Positions 49,023-57,297 of a stretch of DNA of 64,000 nucleotides are shown here, in pieces. The stretch comes from Nocardia aurantiaca (lineage in GTDB: Bacteria; Actinomycetota; Actinomycetes; Mycobacteriales; Mycobacteriaceae), in contig NZ_WMBB01000004.1 in the NCBI RefSeq assembly GCF_009708175.1, positions 1-64,000 of the forward strand. The letters are read 5' to 3'. The notes beneath the pieces were generated by a model, which had not been told where the DNA came from, did no database searches, and saw only the letters and a program-made list of their open reading frames with translations. Position 1 is the first letter of the stretch. Each line of letters begins with the position of its first letter. The position numbers and the translations under genes were made by a program.

Positions 49023-50225
49023 TCAGGGGAACAGCTTGACGGGGTTCACGATGTCGGCGACCAGGGTGAGAATCATGTAGGCGCCGCCGATCACGACCAC
49101 CACGTAGGTGGCTGGGAGGAGCTTGAGGTAGTCGACCGGCGCGCCGTCCGGCAAGCCCTTGCGGTTGCGGAAGAGGTTGCGGAGCTTCTCGTAGACGACT
49201 ACGGCCATGTGGCCGCCGTCCAACGGAAGCAAGGGGAGGAGATTGAAGGCGCCGAGGAAGAAGTTGAGGCTGGCCAGGGTGAGAATGAACAGGGGCCACG
49301 CGCCGTGTTCGGCGGTTTCGCCGCCGATTTTCGAGGCGCCGTAGACGCTGACGGGGGTCTCCGGGTCGCGGGTGCCGCCGGTGACGGCGTGCCAGAGGTC
49401 CACGACCTTGGACGGCATCTGGGCCAGCGACTCGACGGTGCGTACCGCGATCTGGCCGGTGAAGGCTCCCGCGGCGGGGATGGCGGAGAGGATGTTGTGC
49501 TGGACCGGGGCGTAGTAGTCCTGGCCGACGCCGACCTTGGCGACCGTCTTCGGGGTGCCGTTCTTCTCCGCGTACACGGTGGCCAACTGCGGGGTGACCG
49601 GGATCTGGAGGGTCTGGCCGTCGCGGTCGACGGTGTAGGTGAAGGTGCCGGTCTGCTTCTCGGTCTCGGCGCGGAACTCGTTCCAGGTCTTGATCTTGGT
49701 GTCGTTGACGGCGGTCACCCGGTCACCGCGGCGCAGGCCCGCCAGCTGTGCCGGGCCGTCGCCGGTACAGGGCAGGTACGACAGGTCGGGGGCCTGGTTG
49801 GACACGCAGCTCATCTTGCCGAGCTGAGTGGCCGGCGGCTGGTCGAAGCGCGGCAGCCCCCAGGCCGCCGCGAGCAGCACGATGAGCAGATAGCCGATGA
49901 GGAAGTTCATCAGGATGCCACCGGACATGACCAGCAGCCGCTTCCAGGTCGTCTGCCGGTACATGGCCCGGTCGAGTTCCTCGGGTTCCAGCTCGTCGAG
50001 GGCGGTCATGCCCGCGATATCGCAGAAACCGCCCAGCGGCAGCGCCTTGAGACCGTACTCGGTCTCGCCGCGCCGCCATGAGAAGATCTTGGGTCCGAAA
50101 CCGATGAAGTAGCGCCGCACCTTCATGCCGGTTGCCTGCGCGGTCCACATGTGGCCGCATTCGTGCAGGGCGACCGAGGCCGTGATCCCGAGGGCGAACA
50201 GTACGAAGCCGATCGCGTAGACCAT
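49023..50225 (-). CDS. rip1: Site-2 zinc metalloprotease (Rip1/RseP family)
   Basis: A 400-residue intramembrane protease that cleaves anti-sigma factors. The zinc-binding HECGH is at residues 21-25 in the first membrane segment (most relatives have HEFGH); the third ligand motif is NLLPLLPLDGGH late in the protein. A PDZ domain lies between (AQLAGLRRGDRVTAVNDTKI). The C-terminus is a membrane span. Start ATG 50225. It is 22 bases downstream of dxr, as in M. tuberculosis (Rv2869c after Rv2870c). Confidence 0.95.
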   Translation of the reverse strand: MVYAIGFVLFALGITASVALHECGHMWTAQATGMKVRRYFIGFGPKIFSWRRGETEYGLKALPLGGFCDIAGMTALDELEPEELDRAMYRQTTWKRLLVMSGGILMNFLIGYLLIVLLAAAWGLPRFDQPPATQLGKMSCVSNQAPDLSYLPCTGDGPAQLAGLRRGDRVTAVNDTKIKTWNEFRAETEKQTGTFTYTVDRDGQTLQIPVTPQLATVYAEKNGTPKTVAKVGVGQDYYAPVQHNILSAIPAAGAFTGQIAVRTVESLAQMPSKVVDLWHAVTGGTRDPETPVSVYGASKIGGETAEHGAWPLFILTLASLNFFLGAFNLLPLLPLDGGHMAVVVYEKLRNLFRNRKGLPDGAPVDYLKLLPATYVVVVIGGAYMILTLVADIVNPVKLFP

Positions 50226-50247
50226 CCGGTTCCGAGCCCTCCTGGTG

Positions 50248-51408
50248 TCAGCCGCGCACGATCGTGCGTGCGGTGTCGCGCGCCCACGTATCGGCCGCGA
50301 GCACCTCGTCCAAGCTACCGGGTTCGGCGCTCCAGCGGTCGGCGGACTCCACGACGCGCGCGACAGTGCGCACGATGTCGGGGAATCGGATGAGCCCGTC
50401 GAGGAAGGCCTGCACGGCGATCTCGTTGGCGGCGTTGTAGACCGCGGTCACGCAACCGCCGGCCATCCCGGCCTGCCGGGCCAGCTCGACGGCCGGGAAG
50501 ACCTTGTTGTCGACCGGCTCGAAGGTCCAGGTCGAGGCGATGGAGAAGTCGCATGCGGCGGCCGCGCCGGGGACACGGTCCGGCCAGCCCAGGGCGAGCG
50601 CGATGGGCAGCTTCATGTCCGGCGGGCTGGCCTGGGCCAGGGTCGAGCCGTCGAAGAAGGTGACCATCGAATGCACGATGGACTGCGGGTGCACGGTGAC
50701 GTCGATGCGGTCGTATCCGATGCCGAACAGCAGATGGGTCTCGATCAGTTCGAGGCCCTTGTTCACCAGCGACGCCGAGTTGAGCGTGTTCATCGGTCCC
50801 ATGGACCAGGTCGGATGGGTCTTGGCCTCGGCCGGATTCACCGACTCCAGCATCTCGGTGGTCCAGCCGCGGAACGGTCCGCCCGAGGCGGTGAGCACCA
50901 GCTTGGCCACCTCCTCCGCGCGTCCGCCGCGCAGGCACTGGGCCAGCGCCGAATGCTCCGAGTCCACCGGCACGATCTGCCCGGGTTTGGCCGCCTTCGT
51001 CACCAGCGATCCGCCCGCCACCAGGGATTCCTTGTTGGCCAGGGCGAGCCGCCGTCCCGATTCCAGGGTGGCCAGGGTGGGTTCCAGCCCGAGCGAGCCG
51101 ACCAGCGCGTTGAGCACCACGTCCGCGTCGGTGCGCCGCACCAGCTCGGTCGCCGCGCCCGGGCCCGACAGCGCCACACCCAATTTCGCGGCCGCCGCCT
51201 CATCGGCCACCGCCACGTTGGTGGTCCCGGTCGCCGCGATCTGTTGTGCCAGCAGTTCCGTATTACCGCCGCGCGCCGCCAGACCGACCACTTCGAAGCG
51301 GTCGGGGTTGGCGGCGATCACCTCCAGTGCCTGCGTACCAATCGAACCGGTGCTGCCCAGCAGCAGAACTCTCACAACGTCGGACACGCGCCCATTGTCC
51401 CCCGCCAC
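50248..51408 (-). CDS. dxr: 1-deoxy-D-xylulose 5-phosphate reductoisomerase
   Basis: A 386-residue MEP-pathway enzyme making 2-C-methylerythritol 4-phosphate. NADPH site [21 protein letters not shown], metal-binding region PVDSEHSAL, and [23 protein letters not shown] are intact. Start GTG 51408; a second GTG at 51387 is equally possible because the true homology begins at [10 protein letters not shown]. Head of the dxr-rip1 unit. Confidence 0.96.
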   Translation of the reverse strand: MAGDNGRVSDVVRVLLLGSTGSIGTQALEVIAANPDRFEVVGLAARGGNTELLAQQIAATGTTNVAVADEAAAAKLGVALSGPGAATELVRRTDADVVLNALVGSLGLEPTLATLESGRRLALANKESLVAGGSLVTKAAKPGQIVPVDSEHSALAQCLRGGRAEEVAKLVLTASGGPFRGWTTEMLESVNPAEAKTHPTWSMGPMNTLNSASLVNKGLELIETHLLFGIGYDRIDVTVHPQSIVHSMVTFFDGSTLAQASPPDMKLPIALALGWPDRVPGAAAACDFSIASTWTFEPVDNKVFPAVELARQAGMAGGCVTAVYNAANEIAVQAFLDGLIRFPDIVRTVARVVESADRWSAEPGSLDEVLAADTWARDTARTIVRG

Positions 51409-51593
51409 GATCTCGGACCCGCCCCGCCCCGATGCCCGCTGGATCGGGTCTGCGCGACACGCCCGACCGTCTCCGGGGTTTCGAGGGCTGGCCCCCGAGA
51501 GCTACCAGAGTTGTCAAACCCCTGTTGGCTACGACAGTGGGTCGTATGTCACGATATTGGCCAGCAATCGATTCGAGCCGTAAAGGAGCCACA

Positions 51594-51878
51594 GTGGCCG
51601 CCACGGAACTGGAACCCGCGCACCCCTCTGAGGTTGTCACCAAGGTCGACACCGCCGAGGTTCCGTCCGCCGCGTGGGGCTGGAGCGGGGAGTCGCGCCG
51701 TACCGCTCGCACCGCCGGCTGGGTCGTCGTCGCGATCCTGCTGGCCATGCTGTTCGAGAACCAGCAGGGCAGCTCGTCGGGTACCGGCAATGTCGGCTAC
51801 ATCTTCCTGGTGCTGTTCGCGGTCGGCATCGCGTTCATCCTGATCCGCGACTCCATCCTGTCGCGCCGCCCGCGCTAG
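51594..51878 (+). CDS. DUF2631 small membrane protein
   Basis: A 94-residue protein with two hydrophobic segments (AGWVVVAILLAMLF and VGYIFLVLFAVGIAFILI). The WGWSGESRRT motif before the first segment is characteristic of DUF2631 proteins found beside dxr in mycobacteria and relatives. Start GTG 51594 follows AAAGGAG at 51582-51588. Divergent from dxr. Function unknown. Confidence 0.85.
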   Translation: MAATELEPAHPSEVVTKVDTAEVPSAAWGWSGESRRTARTAGWVVVAILLAMLFENQQGSSSGTGNVGYIFLVLFAVGIAFILIRDSILSRRPR

Positions 51879-51929
51879 TTCGACACGAATTCCCTTGCCC
51901 CGCGGACATGTCCGTGGGGCGTTCGGGTC

Positions 51930-52265
51930 TTGTCGGCCCCTTCCGAGACACTCGCGACGTCAGAACGACGTAGCTGGAACCGGACAGATCCTCATCCTGT
52001 CGTCCGCCCCGCCGGCGCCGCCCGGGCTCAGTCCGCCGCCTGCGGCACCGCGACCGATCTGATCAATGCCGCCGATCGGCGAGTAGCTCAACGGCATCGA
52101 CAACGACGGGCAGAAGGCGTCTGCCGCCGAGTTGCTCGGCATCGATCGTGCGCGGACAAGGCCCCCAATGCCGCCGTCGCGACAGCGCTGATCGATGACG
52201 ATGTGACCGGCCTGACCGACGCCGTCGACTGGTTCAACACGTCCTGCTCGCAGCAAGAGCGGTAG
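51930..52265 (+). pseudogene. Small secreted-type protein gene with two frameshifts
   Basis: The intact C-terminal coding end reads ADKAPNAAVATALIDDDVTG and LTDAVDWFNTSCSQQER to a TAG at 52265. Read continuously, the frame between about 52085 and 52155 gives an Arg-rich stretch, but shifting by one base there gives LNGIDNDGQKASAAELLGID, a plausible helical continuation between TATDLINAA and ADKAPNAAV. So two compensating frame changes, near 52080 and 52152, are needed to restore the protein. The N-terminus and signal peptide are not identifiable. Sequencing error could give one of these, less probably both. Confidence 0.55.
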
Positions 52266-52420
52266 TACCGCAAACAGATTCGGGCCGGACCGCCCCCAAG
52301 CGGTCCGGCCCGAATTCTGTTGTCACGCAATGCCTCCTGCACCGGCACCGCTACTCGCCGCGGGTGCGCGCCACTGCCGCGGCGAGGCCGGATCGTGGTG
52401 GTCCGGCCGTCCGCTGCGGC

Positions 52421-53116
52421 TCAGTTGGCGGCCGGGGCGGAGTCCGGTGCGTTCAGGCGGTTGAACAGGCCGATGCCGACCGCGATGGCGGCGGGCACGC
52501 CGACGCCGACCAGACCGGCGGCGGCGCCCAGCGGGATGCCGATCGCGGCGCCCGCGACACAGCCCGCAATGCCGGTCGGAACCGACATGACCACGACACC
52601 GGCGATGGCGCCGCCCGCGGCGCCGATGGCGCAACCGGCGACACCGCCGACCAGGGTGCCGATCAGGGTGCCCATGGAGCTGGCGATGCCGAACTGGTTG
52701 ACCGCGGCACCGAAGGCGGCGTCCTGGTCGGCCTGGCTGGCGACGTCCTTGACGACAGGGGCGGGGAGGGCCGGGGCCGGGACGGCAGCGGCCGGGTCCA
52801 TGTTCGGGGTGAAGGTGGCCGTGTTGCCGTCGATCTTGGCCGCGACCGGGTGGGCGACGTCACCGGTGATGAAGCTGAGCGGGAACTGGGTGACCAGGCC
52901 GCCGTTGCTGTCCCGGACCTGGAACTGGCCGTCCTGGGTGGTCAGCGAGCCCGCGTCGGTCTTCAGCACGACCGAAGCGCCCTCGATCTTGGTGTCCCAG
53001 TGGATGCCGGGAGCGGCGGGAGCCGCGGCGGCGGGATCGGCGTAGGCCGTGCCGGCGGAGACGCCGAGAGCCGCGATGGCGAGGGCCGAGGTGGCAGCAA
53101 ACTTCTTGAAACGCAT
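52421..53116 (-). CDS. Secreted protein with glycine-zipper C-terminal membrane-like domain
   Basis: A 231-residue exported protein. The signal peptide MRFKKFAATSALAIAALGVSAGTAYAD is cleaved after AYA. A beta-type middle domain (KIEGASVVLKTDAGSLTT, GGLVTQFPLSF) leads to a long Gly/Ala-rich hydrophobic C-terminus (IGTLVGGVAGCAIGAAGGAI, then GLVGVGVPAAIAVGIG) with glycine-zipper spacing. This plan is common in Nocardia and relatives; the function is unknown. It starts at ATG 53116, with a leader that is partly repeated upstream at 53503 onwards. Confidence 0.82.
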   Translation of the reverse strand: MRFKKFAATSALAIAALGVSAGTAYADPAAAAPAAPGIHWDTKIEGASVVLKTDAGSLTTQDGQFQVRDSNGGLVTQFPLSFITGDVAHPVAAKIDGNTATFTPNMDPAAAVPAPALPAPVVKDVASQADQDAAFGAAVNQFGIASSMGTLIGTLVGGVAGCAIGAAGGAIAGVVVMSVPTGIAGCVAGAAIGIPLGAAAGLVGVGVPAAIAVGIGLFNRLNAPDSAPAAN

Positions 53117-53376
53117 TACTTATCGTCGCTTTCTTGAACGGGCACTTCCCTCTTGGGAGCGAGGTCCTCATCGAGCACCCGGAACAGGATAAGTCAGCAA
53201 ATGTTGCCTACTTGTTGCCAAACCGTAGCGAAAACACTTCCTAAAGTGCGTTTTGCGTAAAGATGGCGTTCGCTGACCTTTGAATATGTGATCCAGGCAA
53301 TTAACAGCACACAAAGAGGTATGCCTCACACCGCCACGGAGCGGCGATCGAGCGGGCCTTCTTCGCGAACCGATGG

Positions 53377-53502
53377 CTACCTGTTCGCCGGATGGTTGAT
53401 GTGCTGGACGAAACCGGTGCGATCGGCGTGCACGGTTCCCGCCGTGCCACCGAGGGCCGCGATGACCGGCGCCGATATGGCGGCGAGCTTGCTGAACTGC
53501 AT
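53377..53502 (-). pseudogene. Orphan signal-peptide remnant, paralogue of the gene at 52421-53116
   Basis: A 41-codon frame opening MQFSKLAAISAPVIAALGGTAGTVHAD, a clear relative of the signal peptide of the neighbouring secreted protein, then only 14 residues before a stop. The DNA upstream of both starts also matches (CTTTCT...GCACTTCCC). The mature part has been lost. It is the residue of a duplication. The rest of the 548-base interval 53117-53664 is AT-richer and holds no other gene I can support. Confidence 0.6.
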
Positions 53503-53664
53503 TGATACCGGCTTTCTAGAGGCGCACTTCCCACTGCGGGGGGACGCTTCACGCGCCCTGGTCGAGTGTCCAGCAATTGGAAGCTGATAGGTAGCCAAGA
53601 AGGCGCATCGATAGCAGAGATCACCGACCACCGAGATTGGTGAGACGGCTCACCTGTGGCGCGG

Positions 53665-54651
53665 TCAGCGGCGGAAGCGGTGGCGCAACTGCGGGTCGTT
53701 CTCCCACCACAGGCCGGTGGACACCGGCTCTTCGTCCGCCTCCACCACCTGGGCCCCGGTGCGCGCGACCGTTTTCCGCTTCGCCCGAGCCTCCTCGACC
53801 GCATCGAGTTCGGCATCCATCTCACTGGCCCGGCGCTTCTCGTCCTCGGCGAAGGCGCGCATGACGACCAGCGAATAGATCAGGCCTAGGAAATCGCCGA
53901 GCAGCCAGAGGATGCCCGCACCGATGGTCTGGTCGAGGCGCGCGTCCGGACCCCAGGCGCGGCCGAGCGAACCGTAGTAGCCGGTGGCGATCAGCGGCCC
54001 CAGCCACAGCACGATGCCGAGAATGCCGTCGGCGAGGGACTCCGCGATGGTGATGAGCAGCGACAGGCCCTGCGTGAAGTGCTTGGGCACGGGATCGATC
54101 TGCAGGCGCGAGTAGAAGTACAGGAACCCGATGGCCACCACGATGATTCGCGTGACCGCGTCGACGCCCCCGTGCCGCAGCACCGCCTCGTACCAGGGCG
54201 ACAGGAACAGCGCCCAGGGCAGCAGCAGGATCAGCATCGAGGCGGTGGCGGGATGGGTGAGCAGCCGCGCGACACCGCCGGAGAGCATGGCGTCCAGCCG
54301 TTTCCGCCCGGCCGGGCCCAGCGCCGCGCGCAGCACGGTGAACGGCGCTCCGGCCGCGAGCGCGAAAGGCACGACATACAGCAGCAGAAGCACCTGCAGC
54401 GCGCGCACCCAGAACAGCGTGCCGGAGTAGACCCCCACCATGCCGATGCCGGAGTACAACCACACCCCCAACCCGGCCGCGCCGAAGATGATGGCCCGGG
54501 TCACCGGGAGGTGCTCACCGCGTCGCCGGGCCTTCGCGAAGCAGACCGCGTACCCGAGTCCCAGCAGTGCGGTCACCAGCACAGTCGCGGTGTCCCAACG
54601 CCATGAGCTGACCACGCTGCTCAGCTGCAGAGGTGTTTCGATCTGTGCCAC
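53665..54651 (-). CDS. CtaG-family cytochrome oxidase assembly-type membrane protein
   Basis: A 328-residue polytopic protein of the Caa3_CtaG family, with about seven hydrophobic helices. Features are the WRWDTATVLVTALLGLGYAVCF N-terminal helix, LQVLLLLYVVPFALAAGAP, SPWYEAVLRHG, and a long charged C-terminal tail (EDEKRRASEMDAELDAVEEA). Family members are linked to copper insertion into cytochrome c oxidase. Start GTG 54651; a longer frame with GTG 54690 is possible. Confidence 0.82.
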   Translation of the reverse strand: MAQIETPLQLSSVVSSWRWDTATVLVTALLGLGYAVCFAKARRRGEHLPVTRAIIFGAAGLGVWLYSGIGMVGVYSGTLFWVRALQVLLLLYVVPFALAAGAPFTVLRAALGPAGRKRLDAMLSGGVARLLTHPATASMLILLLPWALFLSPWYEAVLRHGGVDAVTRIIVVAIGFLYFYSRLQIDPVPKHFTQGLSLLITIAESLADGILGIVLWLGPLIATGYYGSLGRAWGPDARLDQTIGAGILWLLGDFLGLIYSLVVMRAFAEDEKRRASEMDAELDAVEEARAKRKTVARTGAQVVEADEEPVSTGLWWENDPQLRHRFRR

Positions 54652-54714
54652 GGCACCAAGTATGCGCCGCGCCGCCGCGGGGGTCGGCACGGCTACCGGG
54701 AAAGGCGGCAGACC

Positions 54715-56400
54715 CTAGCGGGAGACCAAGCGGCGATAGGTCACCTTGTCGAATTCGCGCCCGTGCTCGTCGACCGCGACCACGTCCATCTCGCTGGAGA
54801 AGACGCCGGGCCGCACATCCACGCGAATGAACGAGTAGCGGCTGAACCGCACCCGCGACCACGCGGCGGCCTCCTTGCCCTCCTTGCCGTCGGAGCCCCA
54901 CAGGGTGCTCTCCGGCACGAAGGTGTCAGGCTTCTCGTTGCCGCGGTAGGTGTCGCCGGCGGCGAAGGTTCCGTGCGCCGCGCCGCCACCGCCGACCACG
55001 TAATAGACGGTGCCGTCGGTGTCGGGGTAGACGATCGAGTTGTCGGGTGCGGCCTTGGTGGGCCGCCCGCCACGCATCGGGTCGGTGCGCTCGAAGTTGT
55101 GGTTGTGGCCCTGCAGCACCAGATCGACCTGGTGTCTGTCGAACAGGTCGGCCCAGGCCCCGCGCACGCCGCCGTCACTCGCTCCGCCGATGCCGGTGGC
55201 GTAGGCGCACTCGTGGAAGAAGCAGACGATGAAGTCGATGTTCGGGTCGGACCGGTAGGCGGCCAGGGTGGATTCCACCCAATTGTTCTGCGCGCCACCG
55301 GAATAGCCGAGGTTGGCGCGGACCTGCCAGCTCACCTCGTTGGCGTCCAGTGACAGCACCGCCACATTGCCGTAGGTGAAGGAGTACACCGACGGGCAGC
55401 CCGCGGGCCCGTTGTCGGGGAAGTCCATGCGGGCCATGAGGCCGCCATAACCGTGGTTGCCGTAGACGGCTTCCATGTCGTGGTTGCCGGTGGCGAACAT
55501 CCACGGCACATGGCCCGCGCTGCTTTCGATGGCCTGCAGGTAGGTGTCCCACACGAACGGGTTGTAGGCGTCGATGTCGTCGGTGTCGGCCTTGCCGTTG
55601 GGCACGAACCAGTCCGGGCCGCCGCCGTGCGAGGTGTCGGCGTAGCAGATGTCGCCGGCCAGGATGTGGAATTCCGGGTTGCTGGCGACGATCTGGCGCT
55701 GGATGTTCTCGGCGTTGCGGGAGCCGGGGGCGTCGCCGTCGCCGTACTTGTTGCGGTAGGCCCCGGACGGCATGCCGGTGGGCAGGGTCGGGGTGTCGTC
55801 GACGCCCTGGTCGCCCATCATGGTGAAGCGGAACGGCAGCAGCGCCGCGCGCGAGCTCGGCATGGCGGTATTGGCCGAGAGCACATCGGTGGTGTAGCCG
55901 TCGGCGGTGCGCCAGCGGTAGAAGTGCGGCAGGCGCCCGGGCAGCCCGTCGACGGGTGCGTGCACGTAGAACTGTTCGGCCGACAACACTCCCCCATCGG
56001 TGCGCGGGAGATGGGTGACCAGGTTGCGGACCTCTGCTTCGAGGGTGCCGCCCAGGGCGGGGGTCGGGCCGTGGTCGAGAAAGACCTTGGTGGCGCTCGG
56101 ATTCCGCGACAGTTGGGCGGAGAAGCGCAGCTGGCTCGCGGCATCGGTGCCGTAGCCGACACGGCGGCCGCCGACGGTCAGCGGGGCGTCGTCGGCGTAG
56201 GCGACGCCACGGCCGCCGAAGGCGGAACCGAGCCCGGCGGCTATGGCCGCGGCGGCGCTGCCCCGGAGGAAGTTGCGCCGGCTCACCCGATGCCGCTTCA
56301 GATACGAACGGTGCCATTCGTACTGCTCGTCCATTGTCATCTGCGCGGCGAGCTGTGCCGGAATGCCCGTGCGGGGCACCGTGCCGAGGGGGTTCAGCAT
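54715..56400 (-). CDS. Tat-exported metallophosphoesterase (purple acid phosphatase-like)
   Basis: A 561-residue secreted enzyme. A Tat signal with SRRNFLRG at 40-47 and a hydrophobic AAAAIAAGLGSAFGG core directs folded export. An N-terminal fibronectin-like region precedes a calcineurin-like domain with the metal motifs TMMGDQG, AGDICYADT, ATGNHD, FFHECAY and QGHNHNFER. The expected reaction is hydrolysis of phosphate mono- or diesters. ATG 56400. A phosphate role fits loosely with the phosphonate genes 36 kb away, but there is no link in the sequence. Confidence 0.9.
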   Translation of the reverse strand: MLNPLGTVPRTGIPAQLAAQMTMDEQYEWHRSYLKRHRVSRRNFLRGSAAAAIAAGLGSAFGGRGVAYADDAPLTVGGRRVGYGTDAASQLRFSAQLSRNPSATKVFLDHGPTPALGGTLEAEVRNLVTHLPRTDGGVLSAEQFYVHAPVDGLPGRLPHFYRWRTADGYTTDVLSANTAMPSSRAALLPFRFTMMGDQGVDDTPTLPTGMPSGAYRNKYGDGDAPGSRNAENIQRQIVASNPEFHILAGDICYADTSHGGGPDWFVPNGKADTDDIDAYNPFVWDTYLQAIESSAGHVPWMFATGNHDMEAVYGNHGYGGLMARMDFPDNGPAGCPSVYSFTYGNVAVLSLDANEVSWQVRANLGYSGGAQNNWVESTLAAYRSDPNIDFIVCFFHECAYATGIGGASDGGVRGAWADLFDRHQVDLVLQGHNHNFERTDPMRGGRPTKAAPDNSIVYPDTDGTVYYVVGGGGAAHGTFAAGDTYRGNEKPDTFVPESTLWGSDGKEGKEAAAWSRVRFSRYSFIRVDVRPGVFSSEMDVVAVDEHGREFDKVTYRRLVSR

Positions 56401-56501
56401 CGAGAAAACCTTGTCACCATGAGTCCGTGTGCGAGGTCATCAAAACGCCGCAAGCTTACGGGCTCGCGACATGGCGGTGAACACAGGACAATTCGCGCGA
56501 A

Positions 56502-57197
56502 TCAGCCGGGGAGTGCGATATTCGGGTCCGTGGAGCGGTACGGCTCGGCGTGCGGGCCGGTGGCGAAACCGCGCAGCACGGTGGCGATGGCGTGATCGAC
56601 GGCCGCCTCGCGGTCGGGGGCCTCGGCATCGGCGAGCGGGCCGTCGACGATGAGCGAGGCCAGCCCGTGCACGACCGCCCACGCGGTGAACTCCGCGCCA
56701 GGGCGCTGACGCGCATCCATGAATCCCACCGCGACCAGGGCGTCGATGCCGACGCCGATGAGCTGGAAGATGGGCTCCTCGTACACGTCCTTGTGCATGT
56801 CGATATCGCTGGCGCAGAAGGCGGTCCGGAACAGGCCGCGCTCGCGGTCGGCGTATTCGATGTAGGCGCGCCCGGCGGTGGCCAGCCGGGCGATGGCGGT
56901 GGCGGCCGGATCCGCTTGGTCCGGAACGTTTTTCATCGAGCTGTCGAGCGCGTCGAAGAGGGCGTCGGCGGCGTGGTCGCAGACCGCGGCGAGCAGTTCC
57001 TCGTGGCCTTTGAAATGGCGGTAGGCGGCGGTGGCGGTGACGCCGACCGCGCGGGCGGCGGCGCGGACGGTGACGGCGGCGGGCCCGCCGATCTCGGCGA
57101 GTTGCGCGGAGGCGCGTACGAGGGCATTACGCAGGTCGCCGTGGTGGTAGGGACCTTCGCGAGCTGGTCGTCGCGCCGCATCGTCAGTGATGGCCAC
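56502..57197 (-). CDS. TetR-family repressor with TetR_C_33-type ligand domain
   Basis: A 231-residue regulator. The helix-turn-helix is at about residues 15-65 (YHHGDLRNALVRASAQLAEIGG, TVRAAARAVGVTATAAYRHFKGHEELLAAV); the remainder is the helical ligand pocket. Divergent from the MMPL transporter gene, with 100 bases between the starts, so it is probably its repressor. Start GTG 57197; a longer frame to 57242 is not needed. Confidence 0.9.
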   Translation of the reverse strand: MAITDDAARRPAREGPYHHGDLRNALVRASAQLAEIGGPAAVTVRAAARAVGVTATAAYRHFKGHEELLAAVCDHAADALFDALDSSMKNVPDQADPAATAIARLATAGRAYIEYADRERGLFRTAFCASDIDMHKDVYEEPIFQLIGVGIDALVAVGFMDARQRPGAEFTAWAVVHGLASLIVDGPLADAEAPDREAAVDHAIATVLRGFATGPHAEPYRSTDPNIALPG

Positions 57198-57297
57198 AAC
57201 ACCAACGTTGACACCTGTACAGATTCGGTGGCAAGTTAACACCCATAAAGTTCACGCATGTCAACATTCGCGTGCTCGCCTCCGAGAGGAATCACCC
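57198..57297. promoter_or_regulatory. TetR / MMPL divergent control region
   Basis: Contains GTTGACA (57207-57213) and GTTAACA (57235-57241), directly repeated 28 bases apart, and TGTCAAC (57259-57265) in inverse orientation. These are candidate half-sites for the adjacent TetR protein; the arrangement is not a clean palindrome. Confidence 0.4.
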
